Counted from the first letter of the stretch, positions 51,420 to 60,762 are shown. The stretch: DNA of 64,000 bases from Undibacter mobilis (GCF_003367195.1 NZ_QRGO01000001.1:1350501-1414500); one strand, 5' to 3'. Notes: generated from the sequence alone by a model not told the origin. Numbers and translations: made by a program.

Positions 51420-52433
51420 ATGAAGGGCTTTCGTTTGCTCCTGGCTTGGCTTGCGCTGACTGTCACGCCTGTGGTGGCGCTCGCTCAGGACAGTGCTCTC
51501 CCGGATTATTCGCCAGTGCTGCCTGCAACGAAGGCGCGTTTCTGGCCGATCGACCCCAATAAGGGATATGTCGTCCGTGAACTGAAGCCCTCGATCTTCA
51601 TGATCACCGATGGGCGCTATCAGTCGCTCTTTGCGACCAGCGATCGTGGCGTCGTCCTCTTTGACGCACCGCCGTCCTTGGCGCGATATATCCTGCCGGC
51701 CGTCACGGAAGTGACCAAGCAGCCCATCGTGTCGATCGTCTATTCGCACGCGCACGTCGATCATATCGGCGGCGCTGGTCTGATAATGAAGCAAAATCCG
51801 CAGCTCGAAATCGTCGCTGAGGAAGGCGTGGCCCGTTTTCTCGGCGGCCAAAAAGATCCCAATCGTCCGGTTCCGACCAAGGTCTTCAAGGACCATACAA
51901 CGCTCAATCTCGGCACCAGCACCGCGGAAATTAAGGTTGGTTACTGGCATTCTGCCCCGGGTGACCTGATGGTCTATTTTAAGGAGCAGAAGGTCTTAAT
52001 GGCGATCGATACAATGACCGCCGGGCAGACCGTTTATATGAACTACAACCTGACCGAAAACATGGATGCTTACATGAAAGTTTTCGATCAGATGCTCGCT
52101 TACGACTTCGACGTTCTAGTCTCGGGGCACCGCAGCAATCCGGCCACACGTGACGATGTCGCTGTTATGAAGGGCTTCGTCACCGACGTCTACGAAACCG
52201 TGAAACGGGTCAATGCTGTCGACCGAAAGGCTTTGGTCGGGCAGGCCATCGCAAAGTATGGTCGCGACAACGGCTATCCAGTCGCCCGCGTTGTCGTGGA
52301 TGCCGTGGTTGCCGATTGCGAGAAGGAAATCAACTCTCGTTGGCTGGACAAGATTTCCAACATCGACGTGTTCGCGGCGAGCCAGTGCCTCTCGGCGTTG
52401 AACTATTTTACATTCGACGTCGGCCCGCGCTAA
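51420..52433 (+). CDS. Secreted metallo-beta-lactamase-fold hydrolase
   Basis: A 337-aa protein with a signal peptide (FRLLLAWLALTVTPVVALAQ). The metal-binding motif HAHVDHIGG is intact, and further ligands are plausible in GYWHSAPGD, AIDTMTAG and SGHRSNP. The 80-residue C-terminal helical part follows. Enzymes of this family hydrolyse esters, lactones, thioesters or beta-lactams; here the setting next to a catabolic operon suggests hydrolysis of a growth substrate in the periplasm, which is an inference. GGGAGG lies upstream of the ATG, and a CTAG site precedes it. Confidence 0.9.
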   Translation: MKGFRLLLAWLALTVTPVVALAQDSALPDYSPVLPATKARFWPIDPNKGYVVRELKPSIFMITDGRYQSLFATSDRGVVLFDAPPSLARYILPAVTEVTKQPIVSIVYSHAHVDHIGGAGLIMKQNPQLEIVAEEGVARFLGGQKDPNRPVPTKVFKDHTTLNLGTSTAEIKVGYWHSAPGDLMVYFKEQKVLMAIDTMTAGQTVYMNYNLTENMDAYMKVFDQMLAYDFDVLVSGHRSNPATRDDVAVMKGFVTDVYETVKRVNAVDRKALVGQAIAKYGRDNGYPVARVVVDAVVADCEKEINSRWLDKISNIDVFAASQCLSALNYFTFDVGPR

Positions 52434-52576
52434 CGAAGTTCGCTCCCGCGCCCCGCGACCGAGAAAGCCGGCGCGGGGAAGCCGGACTAGCACCAAATAA
52501 CGAAGAATAAAGGAGGCCGCCGAGAACGCGTCTCGAAAGAGAGGCTGCTGTCGCCGGTTTTGAGGAAGGGCAACTA

Positions 52577-53551
52577 TTGAAAATGCGGAATTTCTTCGCG
52601 GCCTTCGCGCTGATCGCTCTCGCCATTGTGCAACAAAGCAACGTTGCGAATGCGCAGGATTGGCCGGATCGCCCAATCCGGATGATCGTCGGCTTCCCGC
52701 CTGGCGGTAGTCCAGATGTGGTGGGGCGCATTGTCGGCGAAAAGCTCTCGCAGCGGCTCGGACAGCCGGTCATCGTTGAAAACGCCGTTGGAGCGGCTGG
52801 CGTAACGGCAAGCGAACGCGTGTCGCGGTCCGCTCCGGATGGCTACACCATGATCATGCTGACCGGAGCGCATTCGGGCACCGCAGCGATGCGCAAGAAA
52901 CTACCCTACGACGCGATTAATGCGTTCTCCATGATATCGATGGTGACGGCTTATCCATTGGTTCTCATGGTGGCGCCCGATTCGCCAATCAAGTCGTTTC
53001 CCGATTTGCTGGCGCGCGCGAAGGCGGCGCCCGATACGATCAAATATGCGTCCAATGCGCCGGGCAGCGCCCACCATTTGCTGGGGGAGTGGATTAACAT
53101 CGAGGCCCACACGACGATGGTGCCGGTGCCTTATAGGGGAGCCGCGCAGGCTCTTGTTGATCTCCTGGGTGGCCGCGTCGACTTCATGGTGGACACTGCG
53201 ACTACGGCAATCGAGCCCATTCGCAGCGGCCAGGTGAGAGGGCTCGCGGTTGCCTCGCCACAACGTTTTCCATTGCTCCCGGACGTGCCGACCGTGGCTG
53301 AGGTGTTGCCCGGCGTGGAAACCATGTCGTGGCTCGGTCTCGCCATGCCGGCAGGAGCTCCATCGCCAATCATCGATCGTCTGAGCAAGGAGTTGAAGGC
53401 GATTCTGGATGAGCCCGACATGAAGCAACGCTTGTCTCAACTGGGTGGCGTACCAAGTTGGACCACGCCCGACCAAATGCGCGATCGAATTGCCGGTGAG
53501 ATTGCACGGTGGAACCGTGTGATTGATGAAAAGAAGATCGAGCGTCAGTAG
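52577..53551 (+). CDS. Tripartite tricarboxylate transporter-type binding protein (Bug)
   Basis: A 324-aa periplasmic binding protein. A signal peptide ends at VANAQ, and the mature protein opens DWPDRPIRMIVGFPPGGSPD, the Bug/TctC signature, with ENAVGAAGV and LLPDVPTVAEVLPGVE. No TctA or TctB membrane genes are in the window, so it is an orphan binding protein, as many Bug proteins are. The start is a TTG at 52577, seven bases after AGGAAGG; the ATG at 52583 is an alternative. Co-transcription with the MBL-fold gene (gap 143 bases) is possible. Confidence 0.93.
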   Translation: MKMRNFFAAFALIALAIVQQSNVANAQDWPDRPIRMIVGFPPGGSPDVVGRIVGEKLSQRLGQPVIVENAVGAAGVTASERVSRSAPDGYTMIMLTGAHSGTAAMRKKLPYDAINAFSMISMVTAYPLVLMVAPDSPIKSFPDLLARAKAAPDTIKYASNAPGSAHHLLGEWINIEAHTTMVPVPYRGAAQALVDLLGGRVDFMVDTATTAIEPIRSGQVRGLAVASPQRFPLLPDVPTVAEVLPGVETMSWLGLAMPAGAPSPIIDRLSKELKAILDEPDMKQRLSQLGGVPSWTTPDQMRDRIAGEIARWNRVIDEKKIERQ

Positions 53552-53602
53552 CCCTTTGCCGCAGGCTAGCGCCAGAGCAGGCGACGGCTGCGACAAACGC
53601 AA

Positions 53603-53632
53603 TTGACACTACAAAGATGCTAGAATATTAGC
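53603..53632 (+). promoter_or_regulatory. Promoter with overlapping CTAG motif before the catabolic operon
   Basis: A consensus -35 TTGACA (53603-53608), a 17-base spacer and a -10-like TATTAG (53626-53631). The motif ATGCTAGAATATTAGC (53617-53632) overlaps the -10 box, so a bound regulator would block polymerase. The ligase start is 77 bases downstream. It is the clearest promoter-operator arrangement among the six sites. Confidence 0.65.
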
Positions 53633-53709
53633 AAGCTTCGCACGGTAGGCATGCGCATTGTGGGGGCGCTCCAAACCGCGAAACTTTTGGTGTCGGTGAT
53701 AGGCATACA

Positions 53710-55227
53710 ATGACACCCATCAAGATGCTCTATCGTGGACTGAGGCTCAATCCGCAAGGCGTAGCGATCGCGGACGGCGCCCATCGTTTGGCATATAGCC
53801 AGCTGGTCGAGCGAATGGAGGCTTTTGCGGTCTTCCTGCAGAAGAATCTCTCTCGGAAACAATCGCGCGTGGGGATTTGTGCGCACAACAACTGGCAGCA
53901 CGTCGTTGCGATGTTGGGCGTCTTTGCCTCAGGGCACATTTGGGTGCCGCTGAACCCGCGAAATTCGCGCGACGAACTCGCCGGCATTGCTGCCGCTGCA
54001 GAGCTGTCGCTGATCGTGACAGATGCTGACTTCCTGTCGCTCTTCGCGGACCTGAAATGCCCCCTCGTCGTAGCCGCAGGGGGGGCAACAGGCAATGACA
54101 CGGTCGTTGCCATTTGTGAGCGCCATGCGGGCTGTCAACCAGCCGATATCACCGATCCGCACGATGGAATCATGGCCATCAAGTTTACCGGTGGAACGAC
54201 AGGCAGCCCGAAGGGAGTTATGCAGCCTTATCGCGCCTTCATGAGCTGCATTGCGAGCATGCTCACGGTCTTCGGCTTCACCGAAAGTGAGCGAATGCTT
54301 GGTATTGCGCCGCTGACCCATGGCGCTGGCACATTTCTTCTACCGGTTCTGGCGGTGGGCGGCTGCACCGTCCTCCTGGACGGAGCCAAGGCGCCGAAGA
54401 TCTCGGACGTGATGCTTCAGGAGGGCATTACGGCGAGTTTCATGCCTCCAACCCTGATCTACGCTCTGTTGGATTATGCGAGCGCGAATGGCATCCGCTA
54501 TCCGGAGTTGCGTCATCTAATCTACGGGGCGGCGCCCATGTCGGCAGCCAGGATCATGCAAGCTCAGAAAGTGCTGGGGCCATGCCTCGCCACGATTTAT
54601 GGCCAGACCGAAGCGCCAACCATGATTGCTGCGATGACGGCGCGCGAGCTATCGGACGAGAAGAACATCGGATCCGTTGGCCGGCCATGCCCCTACAACG
54701 AGGTCCAGATTATGGGCCCGGATGGCGCACTTCTGCCGACGGGTGAAACGGGCGAAGTGGTGGTGCGCGGCGATCTTGTCATGCGGGGTTATCTCAATCG
54801 TGACGACCTGACCGAATCCACGATCGTCGATGGATGGCTGCACACTGGAGATCTTGGCGCCTTCGATGAGCGCGGTTACCTGACGCTGAAGGGGCGGCTC
54901 CGTGACGTCATTATCTCCGGCGGCTTTAATGTCTACCCGACGGATGTAGAGGCGGCTTTATCAAAGCACCCCGCGGTGCGGAATGTTGTGGTGATTGCGC
55001 GCGCCGACGATTACTGGGGCGAACGTGTTGAAGCGGCCATCGTCAGTTCCGAAAAGGCCGCCGTGACCTCGGACGAGCTCATTGCCTTTGCCAGATCCCA
55101 AGTTGGACCGGTTCGTGCTCCAAAGGCCATTCATTTCTTGAAAGAGATGCCGACGAATCCGGTGGGTAAAATCACCCGTCGGGATGTTCTTTCGGTCGTC
55201 GAATCCCTTGAGAAGGGGTGCGTTTGA
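53710..55227 (+). CDS. AMP-dependent acyl-CoA synthetase/ligase
   Basis: A 505-aa ANL-family ligase that activates a carboxylic acid with ATP and CoA. The phosphate loop KFTGGTTGSPKGVM, the YGQTEAPTM motif and the hinge TGDLGAFDERGYLTLKGRLR are present, and the C-terminal catalytic Lys lies in PVGKITRR. It is the first gene of a five-gene run. The final TGATG overlaps the thiolase start. In context it probably activates an aromatic or alicyclic acid, or a product of ring cleavage; the specific acid is unknown. Confidence 0.94.
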   Translation: MTPIKMLYRGLRLNPQGVAIADGAHRLAYSQLVERMEAFAVFLQKNLSRKQSRVGICAHNNWQHVVAMLGVFASGHIWVPLNPRNSRDELAGIAAAAELSLIVTDADFLSLFADLKCPLVVAAGGATGNDTVVAICERHAGCQPADITDPHDGIMAIKFTGGTTGSPKGVMQPYRAFMSCIASMLTVFGFTESERMLGIAPLTHGAGTFLLPVLAVGGCTVLLDGAKAPKISDVMLQEGITASFMPPTLIYALLDYASANGIRYPELRHLIYGAAPMSAARIMQAQKVLGPCLATIYGQTEAPTMIAAMTARELSDEKNIGSVGRPCPYNEVQIMGPDGALLPTGETGEVVVRGDLVMRGYLNRDDLTESTIVDGWLHTGDLGAFDERGYLTLKGRLRDVIISGGFNVYPTDVEAALSKHPAVRNVVVIARADDYWGERVEAAIVSSEKAAVTSDELIAFARSQVGPVRAPKAIHFLKEMPTNPVGKITRRDVLSVVESLEKGCV

Positions 55228-56477
55228 TGTCGTCTGCCACGCAGGTTTTCATTGTCGGTTCGGGTATGACCGGGCTCGGCAAACAACCAGAAAAATCGGT
55301 ACGCGAATTGGCAGCCATCGCTGTTTCAAAGGCGCTTGCCGATGCAGGGCTCGCCGATGCGACAGCGATTGAGGCGGCCTGGTTCTCCAACACGCGACAG
55401 GCATTGCTGGAAGGCCAGAATGGCATTCGGGGCGAAGTTGCGTTGCGCGGCATCGGCATTGCCGGCGTGCCGGTAACCAACGTCGAGAATGCCTGCGCCA
55501 GCGGTAGCACGGCACTGTTGAATGCCATGGCCTATCTCAAAGGCGGCTTTGGCGAGGTGGCGCTGGTTGTCGGCGCGGAGAAAATGTTCTTTCCGGAGAA
55601 CCGCCAAGGGATGTTCGCCGCCTTCAAAGGCAGCACCGACATCGTTCATTTCGACGAGCAGCTCGAACAGATTCTGGCCTTGGCGAACGGAATGCCTATT
55701 CCGGCTGGCGTGCAGCCTGCAGCCGAGCGCAGTGTGTTCATGGACATCTACGCGGCCTTCGCGCGCTATCACATGGCGCGGTTTGGCACGACCCAGCGTC
55801 AGATTGCGGCGGTGGCATCGAAGAACCATCACCATTCAGCCCTGAACCCAGACGCTCAGTATCGTTTCGATATGACGATCGACGAGGTTCTCGCAGACAA
55901 ACCTGTGTCATGGCCTTTCACTCGTGCGATGTGCGCGCCGATCAGCGACGGTGCTGGCGCGCTAGTCCTGTGTACGGGCAGCGCGCTTCAACGTTTCAAC
56001 ACCAAGCGGGCGGTGCCGGTGGCGGCGTGTGCGCTGACGTCGTCGACCACGCGCCAGGCGGATGATCTGGATAACCACCTTGGTCGCCGGTCGGCCCTGA
56101 AGGCTTACGAGCAAGCCTCAGTCGGGCCGCAAGACATGTCATTGGCCGAAGTGCATGACGCGACTGCTTTTGCGGAAATCCTCCAGGTCGAAAATTTGGG
56201 ATTCTGCGCGCGCGGCGACGGTGGGGTTTTGACCGAGTCCGGCCAAACCCGTCTTGGCGGGCGCATCCCGGTCAACCCGTCTGGCGGTCTTTTGTCCAAA
56301 GGTCATCCGATTGGCGCCACCGGCATCATGCAGGTCCATGAGCTCGTCACTCAGCTGCGCGGCGAAGCTGGCGCCCGGCAGGTGCCCAATGCGCGCTGGG
56401 CGATCGCCGAGAACGGCGGTGGCTTCCTCGGCTTCGAAGAAGCCGCGACAGCGGTCACTATTCTCGGCGGCAAATGA
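55227..56477 (+). CDS. Thiolase superfamily protein (SCP2/lipid-transfer type)
   Basis: A 416-aa thiolase-fold protein. The nucleophile is Cys90 in VENACASGSTALL, and the His motif is KGHPIGATG near residue 360. In place of the second catalytic Cys of true thiolases the C terminus reads AENGGGFLGFEEAA, the form found in SCP2-type thiolases and lipid-transfer-like proteins. Those can cleave or form C-C bonds on CoA esters of bulky substrates such as sterol side chains, usually with a DUF35 partner, which is not visible here. The ATG at 55227 has GAGAAGGGG upstream and overlaps the ligase stop. Confidence 0.9.
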   Translation: MSSATQVFIVGSGMTGLGKQPEKSVRELAAIAVSKALADAGLADATAIEAAWFSNTRQALLEGQNGIRGEVALRGIGIAGVPVTNVENACASGSTALLNAMAYLKGGFGEVALVVGAEKMFFPENRQGMFAAFKGSTDIVHFDEQLEQILALANGMPIPAGVQPAAERSVFMDIYAAFARYHMARFGTTQRQIAAVASKNHHHSALNPDAQYRFDMTIDEVLADKPVSWPFTRAMCAPISDGAGALVLCTGSALQRFNTKRAVPVAACALTSSTTRQADDLDNHLGRRSALKAYEQASVGPQDMSLAEVHDATAFAEILQVENLGFCARGDGGVLTESGQTRLGGRIPVNPSGGLLSKGHPIGATGIMQVHELVTQLRGEAGARQVPNARWAIAENGGGFLGFEEAATAVTILGGK

Positions 56478-56514
56478 TCGAAGACGCAATCGTTAGACAG
56501 GATCGGAAGCTCTC

Positions 56515-57387
56515 ATGAAACTAACTAGCTTTGTCACCCAGGATGGCCGTGAAAGCTGCGGTATCGTGCTCGGGGACGCCGCGAAACCCGAAGGTATTGT
56601 CGATCTTGGCGATCGGTATTCAAGCTTGCGGCAATTGCTCGCTGACGAGCAGGGAGTTGGCTATGCCCGCAGTCGCCAGGCGGATAAGCCGACGATCGCG
56701 TGGGGAAGCGTCCGATTGCTGCCCGTGATTACGAATCCCGACAAGATCCTCTGCGTGGGCGTTAATTACGCGAGCCACGTGAAGGAGACCGGGCGGGAAA
56801 TGCCGCCGAAGCCCATGATCTTTACGCGATTTGCCGAGACGCAGGTGGGCGCCAATGAGGATATGGTTTGCCCGAAGGTCTCCGAGCAGTTCGATTACGA
56901 AGGCGAACTGGCTGTCGTCATCGGCAAGCGCAGTCGTTATGTGTCCCGCGAGCGTGCAATGGAACGGGTCGCCGGCTTTTCCTGCTATAACGACGGAAGT
57001 CTCCGGGACTGGCAGCGCCACTCCCAGCAATTCGCGCCTGGCAAGAATTTCCCGAAAACGGGCGCCTTCGGTCCATGGCTGGTGACGACCGACGCGATGC
57101 CGGAGCTGTCGAAGCAGAGCTTGAAAACGCGGCTGAATGGACGAGAGGTTCAGAGCGCGACCCTCGATGATCTGATCTTCGATGTGCCGGAACTGGTGTC
57201 CTACTGCTCGTCCTTCATCACCCTCGAGCCGGGCGATGTCATCATCACCGGCACGACCGGCGGGGTCGGTGCCTTCCACAAGCCGCCGTTGTGGATGAAG
57301 GCTGGCGACCAGGTCGAGGTCGAGATTTCCGGCATCGGCATCTTGCGGAACGGAATCGTCAAAGAGGCGGCAGACTTCGCCATCTAG
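56515..57387 (+). CDS. Fumarylacetoacetate hydrolase family protein
   Basis: A 290-aa FAH-fold enzyme. The metal-binding acidic residues lie in FDYEGELAVVIG and further on in CYNDGSLRDWQ, with KNFPKTGAFGPW and VIITGTTGGVGAF completing the family pattern. A short N-terminal domain (about residues 1-65) precedes the FAH domain. Members hydrolyse, hydrate or decarboxylate 2-oxo acids in meta-cleavage pathways. Next to an extradiol dioxygenase, the likely role is processing of the ring-fission product. Confidence 0.93.
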   Translation: MKLTSFVTQDGRESCGIVLGDAAKPEGIVDLGDRYSSLRQLLADEQGVGYARSRQADKPTIAWGSVRLLPVITNPDKILCVGVNYASHVKETGREMPPKPMIFTRFAETQVGANEDMVCPKVSEQFDYEGELAVVIGKRSRYVSRERAMERVAGFSCYNDGSLRDWQRHSQQFAPGKNFPKTGAFGPWLVTTDAMPELSKQSLKTRLNGREVQSATLDDLIFDVPELVSYCSSFITLEPGDVIITGTTGGVGAFHKPPLWMKAGDQVEVEISGIGILRNGIVKEAADFAI

Positions 57388-57419
57388 CTCACTTCTGTGC
57401 CGTGAATCGGGGGAATTCC

Positions 57420-58310
57420 ATGAGCTATCTCATTCGTCAGATGGGCCACATTGCATTGGCAACGCCCGATCCTGAAGGATCCGCGCAGGATCTTGCCGAG
57501 ATTTCGGGCCCGCGTATCATCGACCGCGCCGGTCATATGGTGACGCTGTCGTGCAACAGCCGCCGCCATGAGGTTGGTTATTTCAAGAGCAGCAGGAAAG
57601 CCGTCCTCGCGGTCGGTCTTGAAGCGTTGAATAAGGACGCGGTTGATGAAGTGCGCCGGCGCGCGTCGGCCCATGGATGCGATATTCTGTCGGACCGTTC
57701 GTACTTTCCGAATATCGAAAGCGTCGTGCGTTTTCGGACGCCGCACGGCATCATCTTTGAGGTGCACACGCCCGTGCCGCGGGATCAGAGTGCGCGGTAC
57801 AGTGGACACTGTGCGCACCCTGTTCGCCTCGAACACGTCAATGTCCGTGTCGAGGATACGAAGAGCTTCGGCGCCTTTTGCGAAACCGTGCTGGGCATGA
57901 AGCTGTCGGACCGCACGACCAACGATGAATTGCTTTGGTACAGGGCGGCCGATGGCTTTCATCACACGCTTGCGGTCGGCACGGGGGAAGCAAAACTGCA
58001 TCACTACGGCTTCGATGCGAACTGTTTCGAGGATATTGCCAGTATCGCTGACATGCTTGTTCTCAAGAATCGCAAGATGCTGTGGGGACCGGGACGGCAC
58101 GGCGCGGGCGACAACATCTTCAGCTACTATTCGGATCCGAACGGCTGCGTTGTCGAAAACTCCATCGAGATGGAGCGCATCGACTGCGACACGCTGTATG
58201 TGCCTCGCACGTGGTCACTTGGGCCGGAAAGCAAAGTCCGAAATCTCTGGGGGCCTCTAGAGGGGCCGGACTACAGGGCCGGGGGCGTTCCTTTCGCGTC
58301 TGAGCCGTAA
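57420..58310 (+). CDS. Type I extradiol ring-cleavage dioxygenase (VOC family)
   Basis: A 296-aa two-domain VOC protein. The C-terminal domain keeps all iron ligands expected of 2,3-dihydroxybiphenyl or catechol 2,3-dioxygenases: His139 (RLEHVNVRV), His194 or His195 (KLHHYGFDA) and Glu246 (GCVVENSIEME). The signature from GRHGAGDNIFSYYSDPNG leads to that Glu. It should open a dihydroxylated aromatic ring by meta cleavage. The start at 57420 (MSYLIRQMGH) was chosen; the open frame upstream overlaps the FAH gene. The substrate cannot be inferred. Confidence 0.93.
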   Translation: MSYLIRQMGHIALATPDPEGSAQDLAEISGPRIIDRAGHMVTLSCNSRRHEVGYFKSSRKAVLAVGLEALNKDAVDEVRRRASAHGCDILSDRSYFPNIESVVRFRTPHGIIFEVHTPVPRDQSARYSGHCAHPVRLEHVNVRVEDTKSFGAFCETVLGMKLSDRTTNDELLWYRAADGFHHTLAVGTGEAKLHHYGFDANCFEDIASIADMLVLKNRKMLWGPGRHGAGDNIFSYYSDPNGCVVENSIEMERIDCDTLYVPRTWSLGPESKVRNLWGPLEGPDYRAGGVPFASEP

Positions 58311-58330
58311 TCCGGCGAAGCGGCCTCAGC

Positions 58331-59770
58331 ATGCGAAACGGAAAGCAGTTTCTGGATCATCTGGCGGCCAAGCCACGCGAAATCTGGGTTTTGGGGGAAA
58401 GGGTTGAGGACGTTACGACTCATCCCGCTCTGGTCCACCCGGCGGCGCAGATCGCAAAGCTGTACGATCTGCAATGCGATCCCGCCACTCCGGAACTGAG
58501 CTTCGAAGGTCCACGCGGTCGTGCCGGTACAGCTTTCATTCGGCCTGCGTCTTCCTTTGATCTGGCCAAGCGGCGCGAGGCTTTCGCGGCGTATGCCCGC
58601 TCAACCTTCGGCTTGATGGGCAGGTCCCCGGATTTTCTCAACTGCTCGGTCATGGCGCTGGCGGAAGCAGCCGATTTCTTTGCCCAGGGGCGGCGTGAGT
58701 TCGGTGACAATATCGTTCGCTTCTATGAGGAGGTCCGGGACAAGGACCTGTTTCTCACACACGCCCTGACGACCCCACAGGGGGATCGCTCCAAGACATC
58801 ATCGCAACAGAGCGACGCTTTCTTCCATCTAGGCGTGGTGCGCGAGACGTCCGCTGGAATTATCGTCAGTGGCGCGAGGACACTCACGACGCTTGCTCCT
58901 CTGGCTGACGAAGTTCTGATTTACAACATTCCGGGTTTGCGACCGGGCGACGAAAAGCATGCGCTCGCATTTGCGCTGCCCATCGATACGCCCGGCATTA
59001 CCCAGATCATGCGTGAGCCGTATGACACCGGAAAAAGATACGGGCCGGATCATCCGCTCGCCTCCAATTTCGAGGAGGCGGACTCGCTGTTGGTATTCAA
59101 GGATGTCCTGGTGCCCTGGGAGCGCGTGTTTCTCCTGGGGGACGTTGGACTTTCTAACCGTCTCTACAGCGAGACTCAGATCCGTAATCACACCGCGCAT
59201 CAGACGTCCGTGCGTGGCTTGATCAAGATGCAGTTCGCCATCGGGCTCGCCGTTGCGGTGGCGCGGAGTTCAAAGTCCGACAGCTTCCTCCATGTCCAGG
59301 AGATGCTCGGGGAGTGCGTCGTTTATCTGGAGACGATCCGGGCCTGCATTCACGCCGCCGAGGCAGAGGCGAAGAGGGCGCCTTCCGGTGTGCTGATGCC
59401 GGCGCTGGCGCCCCTTCAGACAACGAGATTGCTGATGTCCAGGGCCTATCCGCGCGTTATCGAAATCCTTCAGATCGTCGGCGCGGGCGGGATCATGATG
59501 ACGCCGTCTATGGCCGACTTCGCGAGCCCGATCGGTGCCGACGTGGTCAGGTTCAATGGTGGCGCTGACGGAGCATCCGGCTTTGATCGCACGCGTCTTC
59601 TCAAGGTCGCCTGGGATCTCGCCGGCGACGCCTTCGGTTCGCGCCAGGTTCAATACGAACGCTATTATGCAGGCGATCCCGTGCGCGCCCATGCCATGAC
59701 ATACGGGGAATATGACTGGCGCGCCTGCATGGGCCTCGTTGAAAAGGCCATGGATCTGGCTAAGCCGTGA
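58331..59770 (+). CDS. HpaB-type FADH2-dependent aromatic monooxygenase
   Basis: A 479-aa member of the 4-hydroxyphenylacetate 3-hydroxylase/chlorophenol 4-monooxygenase family. It opens with GKQFLDHLAAKPREIWVLGE and has LTHALTTPQGDRSKT and VVRETSAGIIVSGARTLTTL, both family landmarks. The C-terminal helical part is complete. It needs reduced flavin from a separate reductase; an HpaC-type reductase lies at 60763-61305. It likely ortho-hydroxylates a phenolic substrate to give the catechol cleaved by the preceding dioxygenase. Its ribosome-binding site is weak. Confidence 0.94.
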   Translation: MRNGKQFLDHLAAKPREIWVLGERVEDVTTHPALVHPAAQIAKLYDLQCDPATPELSFEGPRGRAGTAFIRPASSFDLAKRREAFAAYARSTFGLMGRSPDFLNCSVMALAEAADFFAQGRREFGDNIVRFYEEVRDKDLFLTHALTTPQGDRSKTSSQQSDAFFHLGVVRETSAGIIVSGARTLTTLAPLADEVLIYNIPGLRPGDEKHALAFALPIDTPGITQIMREPYDTGKRYGPDHPLASNFEEADSLLVFKDVLVPWERVFLLGDVGLSNRLYSETQIRNHTAHQTSVRGLIKMQFAIGLAVAVARSSKSDSFLHVQEMLGECVVYLETIRACIHAAEAEAKRAPSGVLMPALAPLQTTRLLMSRAYPRVIEILQIVGAGGIMMTPSMADFASPIGADVVRFNGGADGASGFDRTRLLKVAWDLAGDAFGSRQVQYERYYAGDPVRAHAMTYGEYDWRACMGLVEKAMDLAKP

Positions 59771-59830
59771 ACCATACGCCGCGATGCAATGGATCGCGCC
59801 GGCTGAATTCAGCCTCCGTCGTAGATTTTA

Positions 59831-60556
59831 CTAACCGCGACGGGAGACCTTCCGTCCAGTCCCTTCCGCATCGTCGGCCGTGACGCGTAGCTTTCCCACT
59901 TTCGCAATACGCTCGGAGATGGCGCGAACGTGCTGTCTCATGACGGAAACCGCGGTGGTGGCGTCCCGCGTTTCGATGGCGGCGATCAGTGCCTGGTGCT
60001 CCTTGTGCGCGACCTTGAGGCGCTCAAGGAAGATCGGCGCTTCAGCCGTCGCGACCATAAAGTCACTGAGGTCGCCCATGACTTCGGTGGCCTCAGCAAG
60101 AGCGGCCGATTGGATAAGACTGTGAATTTCAGAGTGAAATCTCTGGTTCAGGCGCCGGTATTCTCGAGCGAGTTCGACCTTGCCGAGCCGGCTGGTCGCG
60201 AGCTGTCCGATTTCCGCGGATATCGCTTTGAGCTGCCGAATGTGGCCCGCATCGGCGCGTTCGCAAGCGAGCTGGACGCATACGCATTCCGCTTCGGCAA
60301 ACAGCTTGTAGAAATCCACCATTTCTTGAACGCTATAGCGGCGCGGAAAGCTGCCAACCTGCGGCGTAATAGTTACAAAGCCTTCCAGCGCGAGCCGACG
60401 AACCGCATCCATGACCGGTTGCCGGCTGACCCCCAGATCCTCCGCGATGGCATCAATCGGCATCGCGGCGTCCACATGCAGTGCGCCATCGAGCAGGAGT
60501 TGCCGCACGTGTTGGTATACCTGGACACCAAGGCCAGTCTTTTGGCGCAGAAGCAT
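59831..60556 (-). CDS. GntR-family regulator with FCD domain
   Basis: A 241-aa regulator. The winged-helix domain (LGVQVYQHVRQLLLDGALHV, LGVSRQPVMDAVRRLALEGF) is followed by an FCD domain (about residues 90-220) whose metal-binding positions are plausible in FHSEIHSLIQ and HQALIAAIETRD. FCD-type regulators usually repress catabolic genes until a carboxylate binds. A CTAG site lies 31 bases upstream of its start, so it is the best candidate for the protein that binds the repeated CTAG motif. It is convergent with the HpaB-type gene. Confidence 0.93.
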   Translation of the reverse strand: MLLRQKTGLGVQVYQHVRQLLLDGALHVDAAMPIDAIAEDLGVSRQPVMDAVRRLALEGFVTITPQVGSFPRRYSVQEMVDFYKLFAEAECVCVQLACERADAGHIRQLKAISAEIGQLATSRLGKVELAREYRRLNQRFHSEIHSLIQSAALAEATEVMGDLSDFMVATAEAPIFLERLKVAHKEHQALIAAIETRDATTAVSVMRQHVRAISERIAKVGKLRVTADDAEGTGRKVSRRG

Positions 60557-60583
60557 GATTTCCCTTAGAATCTCGTCTCTAAA

Positions 60584-60594
60584 ACACTAGCATA
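60584..60594. promoter_or_regulatory. CTAG motif upstream of the GntR gene
   Basis: ACACTAGCATA (CTAG at 60587-60590) lies 31-37 bases before the GntR start, in the 206-base gap between that gene and the flavin reductase gene upstream. It is close in sequence to the MBL-fold site (AAAACACTAG is shared), which suggests autoregulation. Confidence 0.5.
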
Positions 60595-60762
60595 AAGCGG
60601 GTGAGGTTGGCGTAGCAATTCGCGCTCGGCGTTTTCGCCATACCGAAATTGTCCCGATCAATTCATAGCATAAAACCGCTCGTGAGAACATATTCACATA
60701 GCGGGGTGCCGGGGCGCCGCCTACCGCGCCGTCAGGGTCGGGATTGCTATAGCGAACGCCGG

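Noticed and set aside
56524..56530. CTAG in the first codons of the FAA hydrolase gene
   Set aside because: It is inside the operon, in coding sequence, and lacks the NAT extension seen at the six promoter sites.
58254..58263. CCTCTAGAGG palindrome as another CTAG operator
   Set aside because: It lies within the coding sequence of the extradiol dioxygenase and does not match the A/T-rich flanks of the promoter sites.
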